Assembly (NCBI RefSeq): GCF_003570725.1 | Contig: NZ_QWVS01000011.1 | Location: forward strand, 1 to 64,000 | Origin: Peribacillus asahii | GTDB taxonomy: Bacteria > Bacillota > Bacilli > Bacillales > DSM-1321 | Reading direction: 5' to 3' | Length of the DNA: 64,000 bases | Shown: piece by piece, positions 1 through 8,428 of the stretch | How positions within the stretch are numbered: position 1 is the stretch's first letter | How the letters are laid out: each line of letters begins with the position of its first letter | Position numbers and translations under genes: made by a program | The notes under the pieces: model-generated | The model's input: only the letters and a program-made list of their open reading frames with translations | Told to the model about the DNA's origin: nothing | Database searches by the model: none

Positions 1-135
1 CGTGGTTTAGTGCGTAATAAGCATGGTGAGCCAGGTACTTTCCGCCATACACTTTTTGGAACAGACCGTCTTAGTGAGCGCCACTCTGCTGCAAAATATA
101 GAGGTGCTTTTTCTTCTAATGTAGTCACTCGTTGA
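1..135 (+). CDS. LLM-class flavin-dependent monooxygenase, C-terminal end (cut by window edge)
   Basis: The window opens inside an open frame that ends at TGA 133-135. The 44 visible residues start RGLVRNKHG and contain TFRHTLFG followed by DRLSERHSAAKYR. This matches the C-terminal tail of NtaA/SnaA/DszA-type LLM monooxygenases, where an arginine-rich 'LQRRGL' segment is followed by 'LR..LFG..RL...H....YR'. The intact LLM protein at 2761-4149 has the same tail layout. It belongs to the organosulfur cluster that follows. The family call rests only on this tail, so the substrate cannot be inferred. Confidence 0.6.
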   Translation, partial: RGLVRNKHGEPGTFRHTLFGTDRLSERHSAAKYRGAFSSNVVTR

Positions 136-253
136 TACGTAGTAAGGATGGTTAGGAGGTGGTTTCTTCAAAAAAGGAATGGTTATTTTACACATAAATA
201 CGACTATAAATATATGAATAATAATATTTAGGGATAAGGGAGTGTAGTATATA

Positions 254-1516
254 ATGCCTAAACAAAAAGAAATAGAAGTCGAAGATATCAATAACAAAAA
301 AGATGATTCGAGCTCGCCAAAATTTACTGCGCCAGTAAAAATTGATTCGCCTGAATTCGAATTATTGATTGCTGAAATTGCTTGTGATGCAGCAGAACGT
401 AGAAATGCTAGTAGTGAGGCTCGTCCCTTTTATGCGATTGATTTAATTAAGCAATCTCGACTTAGTGCTCTGCAGTTACCTATTGAGTATGGCGGCAGTA
501 ATGTAAGTATTCGTGATCTTTTCTACGTTGTAGTACGTCTAGCTGAAGCCGATCCAGATGTAGCGCATATTCTTCGAGCTCATTATGGCTATGTGGAGCA
601 ATTTCTTCGTGAAAGTAATAATGAAGAAAGACGTAAAACTTGGTTAGCAAGAATAGCTGAAGGAGCCATTATAGGGAATGCTTTTACGGAGATTTCATCA
701 AAAAATGTTGGAAATTTAGTATTTGAAACTACTCTATCTCCAGATGGGGATGGTTATCGCTTGAATGGCACCAAGTACTTCAGTACGGGTACTTTATATT
801 CAGATTATGTAGTGGTGATGGCATCCACCCCAGAAGGGTTGCCGATATCAGCGATTATCCCAACTAATCGGGAGGGCGTCAGCTTAGAGGATGATTGGGA
901 TGGTATCGGACAAAGGTTGACTGGAAGTGGTACGACTCGTTTACATAATGTTTTCGTCACTAGTGAAGAGGTAATTGAATTGAGTGGTGATAAGACACCA
1001 TTTAATTCCTTTGTACAGCTTTATCTTCACGCTGTTATTGTAGGTATCCTACGAAATGTTGTTTCAGATGCAGCGGCCTTAGTGAAGGGAAGATCCCGTA
1101 CATTTAGTTATGCTGCCGCTGATATACCACGTGAAGATCCACAGCTGCTACAGGTAATTGGTGAAATTTCAAGCATAGCTTATGCTGCTGAAGCAACTCT
1201 GCTTGCGGCTGCAGATTCTCTTGATATTGCAGTGAATGCAGCGGTGGATGGGGTCATTGATTATTCACTTAGTCATAATGCTTCGCTGAAAACTTCACAG
1301 GCCAAGGTCATTATAGATGAACTTGCGTTAAAGTCAGCATCATTACTATTTGAGGTTGGCGGTGCATCGGCGACAAAGCAGTCAGCGCATCTTGATCGCC
1401 ACTGGCGGAATATTCGTACATTAGCCTCTCATAATCCAACCGTTTATAAAGCCCGTGTTATTGGTGGTTATGTGGTAAATGGGACGGAGCTACCGCTAAA
1501 GGAAGTATACTTTTAA
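254..1516 (+). CDS. Acyl-CoA dehydrogenase-fold flavin monooxygenase (DszC/SfnB-like)
   Basis: A 420-residue protein with the acyl-CoA dehydrogenase fold: a helical N-terminal domain, a middle beta domain with GNAFTEISSKN and LNGTKYFSTGT, and a C-terminal helical domain ending near residue 400. The 'NG.K.F.TG' motif and weak conservation of the usual catalytic Glu region resemble the DszC/SfnB group, which uses reduced flavin and O2 to oxidise organosulfur or sulfone substrates rather than dehydrogenating acyl-CoA. The start is ATG 254 behind GGGAG. It sits between LLM monooxygenases and an SsuABC-type importer, which supports a desulfurisation role. The exact substrate is inferred only from context. 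Confidence 0.75.
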   Translation: MPKQKEIEVEDINNKKDDSSSPKFTAPVKIDSPEFELLIAEIACDAAERRNASSEARPFYAIDLIKQSRLSALQLPIEYGGSNVSIRDLFYVVVRLAEADPDVAHILRAHYGYVEQFLRESNNEERRKTWLARIAEGAIIGNAFTEISSKNVGNLVFETTLSPDGDGYRLNGTKYFSTGTLYSDYVVVMASTPEGLPISAIIPTNREGVSLEDDWDGIGQRLTGSGTTRLHNVFVTSEEVIELSGDKTPFNSFVQLYLHAVIVGILRNVVSDAAALVKGRSRTFSYAAADIPREDPQLLQVIGEISSIAYAAEATLLAAADSLDIAVNAAVDGVIDYSLSHNASLKTSQAKVIIDELALKSASLLFEVGGASATKQSAHLDRHWRNIRTLASHNPTVYKARVIGGYVVNGTELPLKEVYF

Positions 1517-1565
1517 ACGATTCCTTTATATCTTGAAAAATACTAAAAAAATAGGGGGGTTACAT

Positions 1566-2759
1566 ATGAGTAATGTAGTAACTGAAAAAAATATCTATTC
1601 AAGATCGTATATTGAGGAAATTAGAGAAAAAGTTAAACCAATTGTAGAAAATGTGATTAAACCCAATGCCGGACTCGGTGATAAAGAAGGCTTGTTTCCT
1701 CGTGAAAGTTTACTAGCTTTAGCTAAAGAAGGTTGGAATTCTGTAACAATACCAGAAAAATGGGGTGGGCTAGACTTAGGGTACGTCGGTTTGTCCGTTG
1801 TAGCAGAAGAAATCGGTAAAGTTGACGCATCTACTGGACTTGTCTATGCGATGCATGTTGGTGCTGCTCAAACTATTAATTTATTTGGGAACGATGATCA
1901 AAAAGCACGTTGGCTATTGCCGATTCGTGAAGGAGCAATCACAACTTTTGCAGTCAGTGAAAAAGCAACAGGTGGGCATGTATGGTATAACCTAAGTCAG
2001 GCTGTACAAGACGGGGATGAGTATATTTTAAATCTTGAAAAGTCATTTACGACAAGTGGTGGACAATCCGATTACTATGTTGTTCAGACTCGTACAGCTG
2101 GTAGTACCGATCCAAGTGAGCATAGCTTTTTTATCGTCGATGGACATCAAGAGGGAATTACAGCTAAGCCATGGAAAGCATTAGGTGTACGTGGAAATCA
2201 TAGTGGACCACTAAAGTTTGAAAATGTGAGGGTCCATCATCGTGATTTACTGCAAGTAGCTAGTCATGATGTAATCAATGGGACGGGTGCGATTCTAGGC
2301 TTAAACGCTGTATGGCTTGGAGTGGCACAAGGTGCTCTTGATGCGGCAATCGCACATGTCACAAAAACGACTCATAAAGATTTCAATAAAAACTTGGCGG
2401 ACTATCAAGTGATTCGTCAAAAATTGGCGGAAGTAAAAATTCAAATTGCAGCCGTACGAACATGGCAATATGATTTAGCTAGACAATATGATGAACTGTG
2501 TAAAAACAATCAATCGTTGCTGCCTCTTGCTGGTGAACTGACGGAACATAAAGTCCTAGCAACTGAATTAGCTGATACTGCAGCTCGAGTAGCGATGGAT
2601 GTAGCAGGAGGTTACGGCTATATTGAGGGTACATTTGAACGAATTTATCGTGATGCACGAGGCGGAATTCCAATGGCTCCTTCTAATAATTTAGCTCGTG
2701 AACAAATTGGAAAAGGCTTAGTTGGCCTACCACTAGAGCTTTTTGAGGAGGGAAAATAA
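1566..2759 (+). CDS. Acyl-CoA dehydrogenase family flavoprotein
   Basis: A 397-residue protein of acyl-CoA dehydrogenase fold. Visible features are the N-terminal helical region with 'PEKWGGLDLGYVGLSVVAEEIG', a substrate and flavin region with 'FAVSEKATGG', and a C-terminal 'DVAGGYGYIEGTFERIYRDARGG' segment, which is the typical flavin-contact end of the family. I place the start at ATG 1566, seven bases after the strong AGGGGGG site at 1552-1558, rather than at the upstream TTG 1533. It lies 49 bases after the preceding DszC-like gene and one base before the next LLM gene, so it is cotranscribed with them. It may act on a sulfur compound or a CoA-linked intermediate. Confidence 0.8.
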   Translation: MSNVVTEKNIYSRSYIEEIREKVKPIVENVIKPNAGLGDKEGLFPRESLLALAKEGWNSVTIPEKWGGLDLGYVGLSVVAEEIGKVDASTGLVYAMHVGAAQTINLFGNDDQKARWLLPIREGAITTFAVSEKATGGHVWYNLSQAVQDGDEYILNLEKSFTTSGGQSDYYVVQTRTAGSTDPSEHSFFIVDGHQEGITAKPWKALGVRGNHSGPLKFENVRVHHRDLLQVASHDVINGTGAILGLNAVWLGVAQGALDAAIAHVTKTTHKDFNKNLADYQVIRQKLAEVKIQIAAVRTWQYDLARQYDELCKNNQSLLPLAGELTEHKVLATELADTAARVAMDVAGGYGYIEGTFERIYRDARGGIPMAPSNNLAREQIGKGLVGLPLELFEEGK

Positions 2760-2760
2760 T

Positions 2761-4149
2761 ATGAAGAAAAAGAGAATTTATTTAAATGCCTTTGATATGA
2801 ATTGTGTGGCTCATCAATCACCAGGTCTATGGGTGCATCCTGAAGACCAATCCCATCGTTATAAGGATATTGAATATTGGGTGGAGCTTGCTAAAATCTT
2901 AGAAAAAGGTAGATTTGATGGTTTGTTTATTGCCGATGTTATAGGGATTTATGATGTGTACGGTGGAGATAAAGAAACGACCATTCGTGAAGCAACACAA
3001 GTGCCTGTAAACGATCCAATTCTGCTTGTATCGGCGATGTCGCATGCGACTAAACATTTAGGATTTGGCATTACATGTTCTACCACCTTTGAACATCCAT
3101 ACACTTTTGCAAGAAGGATGTCTACCTTAGATCATCTCACAAATGGAAGAATTGCGTGGAATATCGTAACCTCTTATTTGGAAAGCGGAACGAAGAATAT
3201 TGAAATCGGGGATAAATTCCAGCATTCAGAAAGATACAATATAGCAGAGGAATATTTAGAAGTTTGCTATAAGTTGTGGGAAGGCAGTTGGGAAGACGGT
3301 GCTGTCGTCAAAGATAAGGAAAAAAGAATGTTTACCGATCCAACAAAAGTACATGAAATCAATCATCATGGCAAATATTTTGATGTACCTGGTATTCATT
3401 TATGCGAACCTTCGCCTCAAAGAACGCCTGTTTTATTTCAAGCTGGAGGTTCATTAAGAGGACGTCAATTTGCAGGTAAACATGCTGAATGTACGTTTAT
3501 TTCAGCCCCTTTAAAAGAAGCAACTGCTGCGTATGTGAAAGATGTAAGAACACAGGCAAGGGAGCAGGGAAGAGATCCTCAAAGTTTGAAAGTATTTGCT
3601 TTGTTTACACCAATTGTGGGCCGAACAGAGGAAGAAGCATGGGCAAAGTATGAGGAACTATCAAGCTATATTAGCTATGAAGGTGCTCTTTCTTTATTGA
3701 GTGGATGGTCAGGTGTGGATTTCTCTCAATATGATCCAGATGAAGAAATTAAATATATTGAAACGAATGCCGTTAAATCGATGCTTGAAGTGTTAACAAA
3801 ATCTAGCCCGAATAAAAAATGGACGGTCCGTGAATTAGCAAATTTTGCTGGAATCGGCGGGATGGGTCCTGTTGCAATAGGAACTCCTGAGCAAATAGCT
3901 GACACTTTTGAAGAGTGGATTGACGAAACGGATATTGATGGATTTAATCTTGCGTATGCAATCACGCCAGGAACGTTTATAGACTTTACTGAGCTTGTTG
4001 TTCCAGAACTTCAGCGTCGTGGTCGATTGAAAATGGAATATGAAGAAGGTGTCTATAGAGAAAAACTCTTTGGAAAAGGTCAAGTGAGATTATCAGAGGA
4101 ACATATAGGATCAAGTTATCGTAACAATCATTTGCAAGAACAAGCATAA
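2761..4149 (+). CDS. LLM-class flavin-dependent monooxygenase (NtaA/SnaA/DszA family)
   Basis: A 462-residue bacterial luciferase-like TIM-barrel enzyme, the usual length for the NtaA/SnaA/DszA family. The N-terminus has LNAFDMNCVAHQSPGLWVHP, the first strand and flavin-side loop. DGLFIADVIGIYDVY and STLDHLTNGRIAWNIVTS follow, and all are family signatures. Members use FMNH2 from a separate reductase to cleave C-S or C-N bonds. No reductase gene lies in the window. GAGGAGGG precedes ATG 2761 and the upstream stop is one base away, so translation is coupled. Desulfurisation is inferred from the adjacent SsuABC-type genes. Confidence 0.88.
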   Translation: MKKKRIYLNAFDMNCVAHQSPGLWVHPEDQSHRYKDIEYWVELAKILEKGRFDGLFIADVIGIYDVYGGDKETTIREATQVPVNDPILLVSAMSHATKHLGFGITCSTTFEHPYTFARRMSTLDHLTNGRIAWNIVTSYLESGTKNIEIGDKFQHSERYNIAEEYLEVCYKLWEGSWEDGAVVKDKEKRMFTDPTKVHEINHHGKYFDVPGIHLCEPSPQRTPVLFQAGGSLRGRQFAGKHAECTFISAPLKEATAAYVKDVRTQAREQGRDPQSLKVFALFTPIVGRTEEEAWAKYEELSSYISYEGALSLLSGWSGVDFSQYDPDEEIKYIETNAVKSMLEVLTKSSPNKKWTVRELANFAGIGGMGPVAIGTPEQIADTFEEWIDETDIDGFNLAYAITPGTFIDFTELVVPELQRRGRLKMEYEEGVYREKLFGKGQVRLSEEHIGSSYRNNHLQEQA

Positions 4150-4175
4150 CAAATGAGGGGGAAGAAATGTTCATA

Positions 4176-4212
4176 CCGGAGATATTTACAGTAGATATCT
4201 CTGGTTATTTTT
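4176..4212 (+). terminator. Terminator after the first monooxygenase operon
   Basis: CCGGAGATAT (4176-4185) pairs with ATATCTCTGG (4195-4204) across a 9-base loop and is followed by TTATTTTTT. It separates the monooxygenase genes from the importer genes. Confidence 0.7.
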
Positions 4213-4254
4213 TACCTTAAATAAAGTTACAATTTGATGAATTTTATTTAAAAG

Positions 4255-4283
4255 TTCACTGAATCGTAAAAAATGGATATAAT
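4255..4283 (+). promoter_or_regulatory. Sigma-A-type promoter for the sulfonate-type importer
   Basis: TTCACT (4255-4260) and TATAAT (4278-4283) are separated by 17 bases, with the first gene starting at 4386. The roughly 95-base leader shows no recognisable riboswitch. Confidence 0.55.
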
Positions 4284-4385
4284 CTGCCCCTTCGAAATGA
4301 ACAAAATATAAAGGATTTTTTTGGAGTTAAGAAAACTATTCCTATTTGTTTAGTTTAATTTAAAGAATGAGTGGAGGGATTGATA

Positions 4386-5252
4386 GTGGCGAAAGTTCTC
4401 GAAAAATTTATAAATTTGAAAACGGAAAATGTCGCTGTTCCTAATAAGATTGAAGCTAAGTCTATTTATTTTGATTATGATGGTTTAGAAATTTTGAACA
4501 ATATTAATCTAACTGTTAAAGAAGGAGAATTTGTCGTCTTTATGGGACCTAGTGGATCTGGGAAAAGTACATTTCTTCGATTGCTAACAGGATTAGCTCA
4601 GCCTAAACAAGGTGAAATTTTGGTTAACAATCAGTCCGTTGCAAAATCGTTACCAGATAGCTCAGTTGTATTTCAAGATTATTCATTATTTCCTTGGTTA
4701 ACGGCAGAAGAAAATATCATTCTAGCATTAAAGCAAAAATTAAAAAAATCAAAAACAAAAAAAGAGTTAGAACAGTTGGCTCAAGGTTATTTGGAATTAG
4801 TTCAGTTAGGTCATGCTATTAAAAAATATCCAGGAGAAATGTCAGGTGGGATGCGCCAACGTGCAGCTATTGCAAGAGCACTTTCATTGGGGTCAGACTT
4901 AATGTTCATGGATGAACCGTTTGGGGCACTTGATCCGGTTACAAGAATTAATCTACAGGATTTGATTCTTCAAGTGAACCGTGAACAACAGCGAACGATT
5001 GTATTTGTAACACATGACGCGGAAGAGGCTATTTTCTTAGCGGATCGTATTGTGATGTTTACTCCAGGGCCGCCTGGTAAAATTGCAGAAATTATAGATG
5101 TTCCTTTTCCTAAGACTCGAAATCGTAAACAGTTATTCGAAAGCTTAGAATTTATAAAGTTTAGAGATTATGTGTTAAGTGTTATGAATCGAGGTGTTTT
5201 CGAAAAACTGGAAGAGAGTTATGAAGTACGTGTTGGAGGAGAAGGAATTTAA
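4386..5252 (+). CDS. ssuB: ABC importer ATP-binding subunit, SsuB/TauB type
   Basis: A 288-residue ATPase energising import of sulfonate-like or related compounds. Walker A (GPSGSGKST, about residues 54-62), the Q-loop in VVFQDYSLFPW, the signature SGGMRQR, Walker B LMFMDEPFGALD and the switch His in VFVTHD are all present. 'FQDYSLFPWLT' and 'EPFGALDP' are typical of the nitrate/sulfonate/taurine subfamily. GGAGGG (4373-4378) supports GTG 4386, with 7-base spacing, over the in-frame GTG 4371 and TTG 4380. The order ATPase, binding protein, permease and the neighbouring monooxygenases suggest organosulfur uptake. Confidence 0.85.
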   Translation: MAKVLEKFINLKTENVAVPNKIEAKSIYFDYDGLEILNNINLTVKEGEFVVFMGPSGSGKSTFLRLLTGLAQPKQGEILVNNQSVAKSLPDSSVVFQDYSLFPWLTAEENIILALKQKLKKSKTKKELEQLAQGYLELVQLGHAIKKYPGEMSGGMRQRAAIARALSLGSDLMFMDEPFGALDPVTRINLQDLILQVNREQQRTIVFVTHDAEEAIFLADRIVMFTPGPPGKIAEIIDVPFPKTRNRKQLFESLEFIKFRDYVLSVMNRGVFEKLEESYEVRVGGEGI

Positions 5253-5283
5253 TAACGATTGAGGATTAGTGGGAGGAAGTAGA

Positions 5284-6348
5284 ATGAGAAAAAGAAAATG
5301 GTTAGTAGGTATGGGGTTATCAGCAGTATTAGCTTTATCAGCTTGCAATGGGCAGGAAAAAGCGTCAACAAAAGATAACGAAAAAACATATGAGCTAAAA
5401 GTTGCGTATGGCAATTTATATGGAGCACCTCTTGCGGATATTGCTAGGGCGGAAGGTTTTTTCGAAGAAGAGAATTTAAAAGTGGATATGGTTGGTTTAT
5501 CAGGAGATGGATTAACTCCATTACAGGCAGAAAAAGTAGACATTGCTCTAACATTTGGTTCAACCGCTCCTATGAATTTTATTGCTAATGGTGCTGATTT
5601 TCAGATGATTGGCGGGCATATGGAAGGCGGACATCCGCTTGTCGCAAAAAAAGAGAATGTAGATCAATATAAGACATTAGAAGATTATAAAGGTAAAAAA
5701 ATTGCTGTCGTGCATTTAGATACATTGGATGTTTACTTTAAAGCAGCACTTCAGGAAGCCGGAATTGATATTAAGAAGGATGTTGAGTTCATAGAACTAG
5801 ACTCCAGGGCTTCAGTACTTGAAGCGGTAAAAACCGGAAAAGCTGATGTAGGCATTTCTGGTACAGGACATTTAACAAAGACGTTAGAACTTGGTTTAGC
5901 ACCGGTTCAATGGATTAATGATATTGAACCAGATGCAGTTTGCTGCCGAGTTACTGTAAGAGGCGATATATCAGACGAACAAGCAATTGCTTATAAAAAA
6001 TTTATGAAAGCTCTTATTAAGGCCGAACGTGTGAAGTTAGAGAGTCCCGAAAAAAATCTAGAAGCATCGATAGATAGATTTAAGAATTTATCTGAATCTA
6101 CCATTGATGAAATTGTAAATGAACCACATTTAATTAATACAGCTGATCCAAACAAAAACGAGACGTTAGAATTATGGGAGAAAATGAAAAGTATTGGATA
6201 CGTCAAGAAGGAAGCAGAAAATATTGATATGAATGCTCATTTTAATCTTTCATTCTATGAACAAGCTATCGATGAACTTATTGAAGAAAATCCGGATGAT
6301 GAATATTATCAAAAACAATTAGAGAGATTCAATCAACAAAACTTCTAG
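5284..6348 (+). CDS. ssuA: ABC importer substrate-binding lipoprotein, SsuA/TauA type
   Basis: A 354-residue lipoprotein with a basic N-terminus (MRKRKW), a hydrophobic stretch and the lipobox ALSAC. The mature part follows the NMT1/SsuA pattern: 'YGNLYGAPLADIARAEGFFEEE' is the first strand and helix, then 'KVDIALTFGSTAP', 'DYKGKKIAVV' and 'KADVGISG'. It delivers substrate to the permease at 6358. GGGAGGAAG precedes ATG 5284, favouring it over GTG 5269. The C-terminal extension after residue 270 is charged. The ligand is unknown; sulfonates, sulfate esters or an aromatic sulfur compound fit the context. Confidence 0.82.
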   Translation: MRKRKWLVGMGLSAVLALSACNGQEKASTKDNEKTYELKVAYGNLYGAPLADIARAEGFFEEENLKVDMVGLSGDGLTPLQAEKVDIALTFGSTAPMNFIANGADFQMIGGHMEGGHPLVAKKENVDQYKTLEDYKGKKIAVVHLDTLDVYFKAALQEAGIDIKKDVEFIELDSRASVLEAVKTGKADVGISGTGHLTKTLELGLAPVQWINDIEPDAVCCRVTVRGDISDEQAIAYKKFMKALIKAERVKLESPEKNLEASIDRFKNLSESTIDEIVNEPHLINTADPNKNETLELWEKMKSIGYVKKEAENIDMNAHFNLSFYEQAIDELIEENPDDEYYQKQLERFNQQNF

Positions 6349-6357
6349 GAGGGTCCT

Positions 6358-7128
6358 ATGAGAAAATTTTTTCATCTATATATTTATTCGACTTTAATTG
6401 CCTTTGCTTTTCTAGGATTATGGGTTTACATTACTAATTTTACAGAATTGTTGGATCCAGTGATTTTTCCTTCTCCAGAAATTGTTGTAATAGCATTTGG
6501 TAAAGCAATTTTAGATTTATTTAAAGGATTTTTAAGCTCAATGGGGTTATTAGTCCCAGCTTTTGCTTTAGCGTTAGTATTAGGTATTGGTGGAGGGTTA
6601 TATTTCGGTTTACACCATAGATTTAGGGTAATTTTAGAGCCGTTCTTCCAGACTTTTAGCCCGCTTCCACCAACTTTATTTATTCCGTACGCCATTGCGT
6701 TGTTTCCAACTTTTAAGTCAGCCTCTATTTTCATTTTATTTATCACAACTTTTTGGCCAATCTTTCTTGGTACCATTCAAGGGGTATTATTAATTGATAA
6801 GCCTTACTGGGACAATGCAAGAACAATAGGGTTAAAAGGAAAAGACCTGATTTTCAAAGTTATTCTTCCGGCAAGTTCGCCATTGATTTTGAGTGGTATA
6901 GGTACGTCTCTTGGATTTTCGTTTATCGTGTTAATGATGGCAGAGATGTTTGGAGCCGAATCGGGAATGGGTCATTTTATACAGTATTATACAGATTTTA
7001 CTCAATATGATTTTGTTCTAGCAGGCATCATTTTTAATAGTTTAATCATTTTAGCCATTATGATCATTTTTGAAAAAATCAAAAAGCGGTTGTTGTTCTG
7101 GACGAATTTAAAAAGTGAAGCCAATTAA
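6358..7128 (+). CDS. ssuC: ABC importer permease, SsuC type
   Basis: A 256-residue inner-membrane permease with about six membrane segments. The cytoplasmic coupling loop is visible as 'DNARTIGLKGKDLIFKVILPASS', the EAA-type motif of binding-protein-dependent permeases. It starts ten bases after the binding-protein stop, behind AGGAGG, and completes a three-component importer. The gene ends just before a terminator at 7146-7180. The subfamily assignment is by layout and length. Confidence 0.85.
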   Translation: MRKFFHLYIYSTLIAFAFLGLWVYITNFTELLDPVIFPSPEIVVIAFGKAILDLFKGFLSSMGLLVPAFALALVLGIGGGLYFGLHHRFRVILEPFFQTFSPLPPTLFIPYAIALFPTFKSASIFILFITTFWPIFLGTIQGVLLIDKPYWDNARTIGLKGKDLIFKVILPASSPLILSGIGTSLGFSFIVLMMAEMFGAESGMGHFIQYYTDFTQYDFVLAGIIFNSLIILAIMIIFEKIKKRLLFWTNLKSEAN

Positions 7129-7145
7129 GTAAGAAAAATTGTCGT

Positions 7146-7182
7146 AAGACTCTCCCTCATTAAAAGAGGGAAGAGTCTTTAC
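7146..7182 (+). terminator. Terminator or attenuator after ssuC-like gene
   Basis: AAGACTCTCCCTC (7146-7158) pairs with GAGGGAAGAGTCTT (7166-7179) and is followed by TTT. The next gene starts 20 bases later, so some readthrough is likely. Confidence 0.75.
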
Positions 7183-7199
7183 TTTCATTAAGGAGTAGT

Positions 7200-7586
7200 A
7201 TGATGCGAACAATTGTAATCATTCTGTTTATATTCTGGCTTGCTGGATGCTCAAGTTCAGTTGAAAATCAAATAAAGGCTGAAAAGCCAAAAGAATTAGA
7301 AGTGACAATAGAAAGTGATCCTAAACAGGTTCAAATTAATGAAAAAGTTACCTTTACTTCAACAGTGAAATATGGGAATGAGGACATTAGTAAAGATGCT
7401 GAAGTTATGTTTGAAGTTATTGAAAATGGAATGTCTTATGGAAATTTGCCGATTGAACCAAGTGCAAATGGGACCTATCAATTAGAACTGAAATTTAGTG
7501 AACCCGGTGAACATCAAGTTATCGCTCATGTTAGTTATAAAGATTTACATGAAATGCCAATCCTTCCCTTTCAGGTGACGCAATGA
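7200..7586 (+). CDS. FixH/YtkA-like lipoprotein
   Basis: A 128-residue secreted lipoprotein. The signal is MMRTIVIILFIFWLAGC with lipobox LAGC at residue 17. The rest is a single Ig-like domain, 'LEVTIESDPKQVQINEKVTFTS' through 'GEHQVIAHVSYKD', resembling the YtkA/FixH family. These domains occur beside copper and cytochrome oxidase factors in other bacteria, but their biochemistry is not well defined. It is followed at 10 bases by a TlpA-like thioredoxin, so the pair probably acts together outside the membrane. The link to the sulfur cluster is positional only. Confidence 0.65.
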   Translation: MMRTIVIILFIFWLAGCSSSVENQIKAEKPKELEVTIESDPKQVQINEKVTFTSTVKYGNEDISKDAEVMFEVIENGMSYGNLPIEPSANGTYQLELKFSEPGEHQVIAHVSYKDLHEMPILPFQVTQ

Positions 7587-7596
7587 AAGGAGTCAG

Positions 7597-8151
7597 ATGT
7601 TTCTGATGAGTAATGTAAAAAAAAGAGCTAGTTTGTTTATAAAAGGGTTGGTCGCCGCTATTTTAGTTTTAGGTATAGGTTATGCGATTTATATGAATTT
7701 TTTTAAAGAGAAAGAAGTGACTGCGATTGATAAAAGTGATCTTGCTTCTAATTTTACTTTGAAAAATTTAAAGGGTGAAGAGGTCAAATTAGAGGATTAT
7801 AGGGGAAAAGGTGTGTTTCTTAACTTTTGGGCTACATATTGTCCTCCGTGTGAAAAAGAAATGCCGTATTTGGAGTCTGCATATAAAGACTATAAAGATA
7901 AAGACATAGAAGTACTAGCAGTTGATGTTGGAGAACCAAGAATAATAGTTAACCAATTCGTGTCAAAAAAAGAGTTGAGTTTCCCAGTTTTACTTGATTG
8001 GAATGCAGATGTAGCTGATTCATATGAAGTTAATACGCTTCCTGTTACTTTTTTGATTAACGAAAAAGGAGAGATTAAAGAAAGAATTTCTGGTGAAATG
8101 ACTGAGGAGAATATTCGTTATTATTTAAAAAGTATTGTTCCAGAACGATGA
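7597..8151 (+). CDS. Membrane-anchored thiol-disulfide oxidoreductase (TlpA/ResA-like)
   Basis: A 184-residue protein with one N-terminal membrane segment (residues about 13-33) and an extracytoplasmic thioredoxin domain. The redox motif WATYCPPCEKE puts cysteines at 82 and 85, and the cis-Pro loop is TLPVTF. The ResA/StoA/TlpA group reduces or maintains protein thiols, for example in cytochrome c or spore biogenesis. ATG 7597 lies four bases after AAAGGAG; ATG 7606 is an alternative. It forms a pair with the FixH-like lipoprotein. Its substrate cannot be read from sequence. Confidence 0.85.
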   Translation: MFLMSNVKKRASLFIKGLVAAILVLGIGYAIYMNFFKEKEVTAIDKSDLASNFTLKNLKGEEVKLEDYRGKGVFLNFWATYCPPCEKEMPYLESAYKDYKDKDIEVLAVDVGEPRIIVNQFVSKKELSFPVLLDWNADVADSYEVNTLPVTFLINEKGEIKERISGEMTEENIRYYLKSIVPER

Positions 8152-8210
8152 ATATATTTGTCATATAACTAAATATTAAGAGCAGTTAAATAAAGTGACT
8201 AGATTACTAT

Positions 8211-8257
8211 AGGCTCTCTATTCAAGATGAATGTATCTTGGAAGGAGGGTCTTTTTA
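8211..8257 (+). terminator. Terminator after tlpA-like gene
   Basis: A long imperfect hairpin: GGCTCTCTATTCAAGAT pairs with ATCTTGGAAGGAGGGTC around a GAATGT loop, followed by TTTTT. It ends the importer/TlpA transcription unit, so the LLM gene that follows needs its own promoter. Confidence 0.65.
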
Positions 8258-8428
8258 GTTTTAATACTCAATATCTGATTAACGCCATAAAGGAAATATT
8301 CTGTATATTAATAATTTTAAAAATACATTGAAACTAATTATTTTGGAACACAGGTAATTACAAATGAGTCAGAAGAAATACCTAATCTGTCTTATTTAGG
8401 AAATCGATTAAAACAATTACATAAGGAT

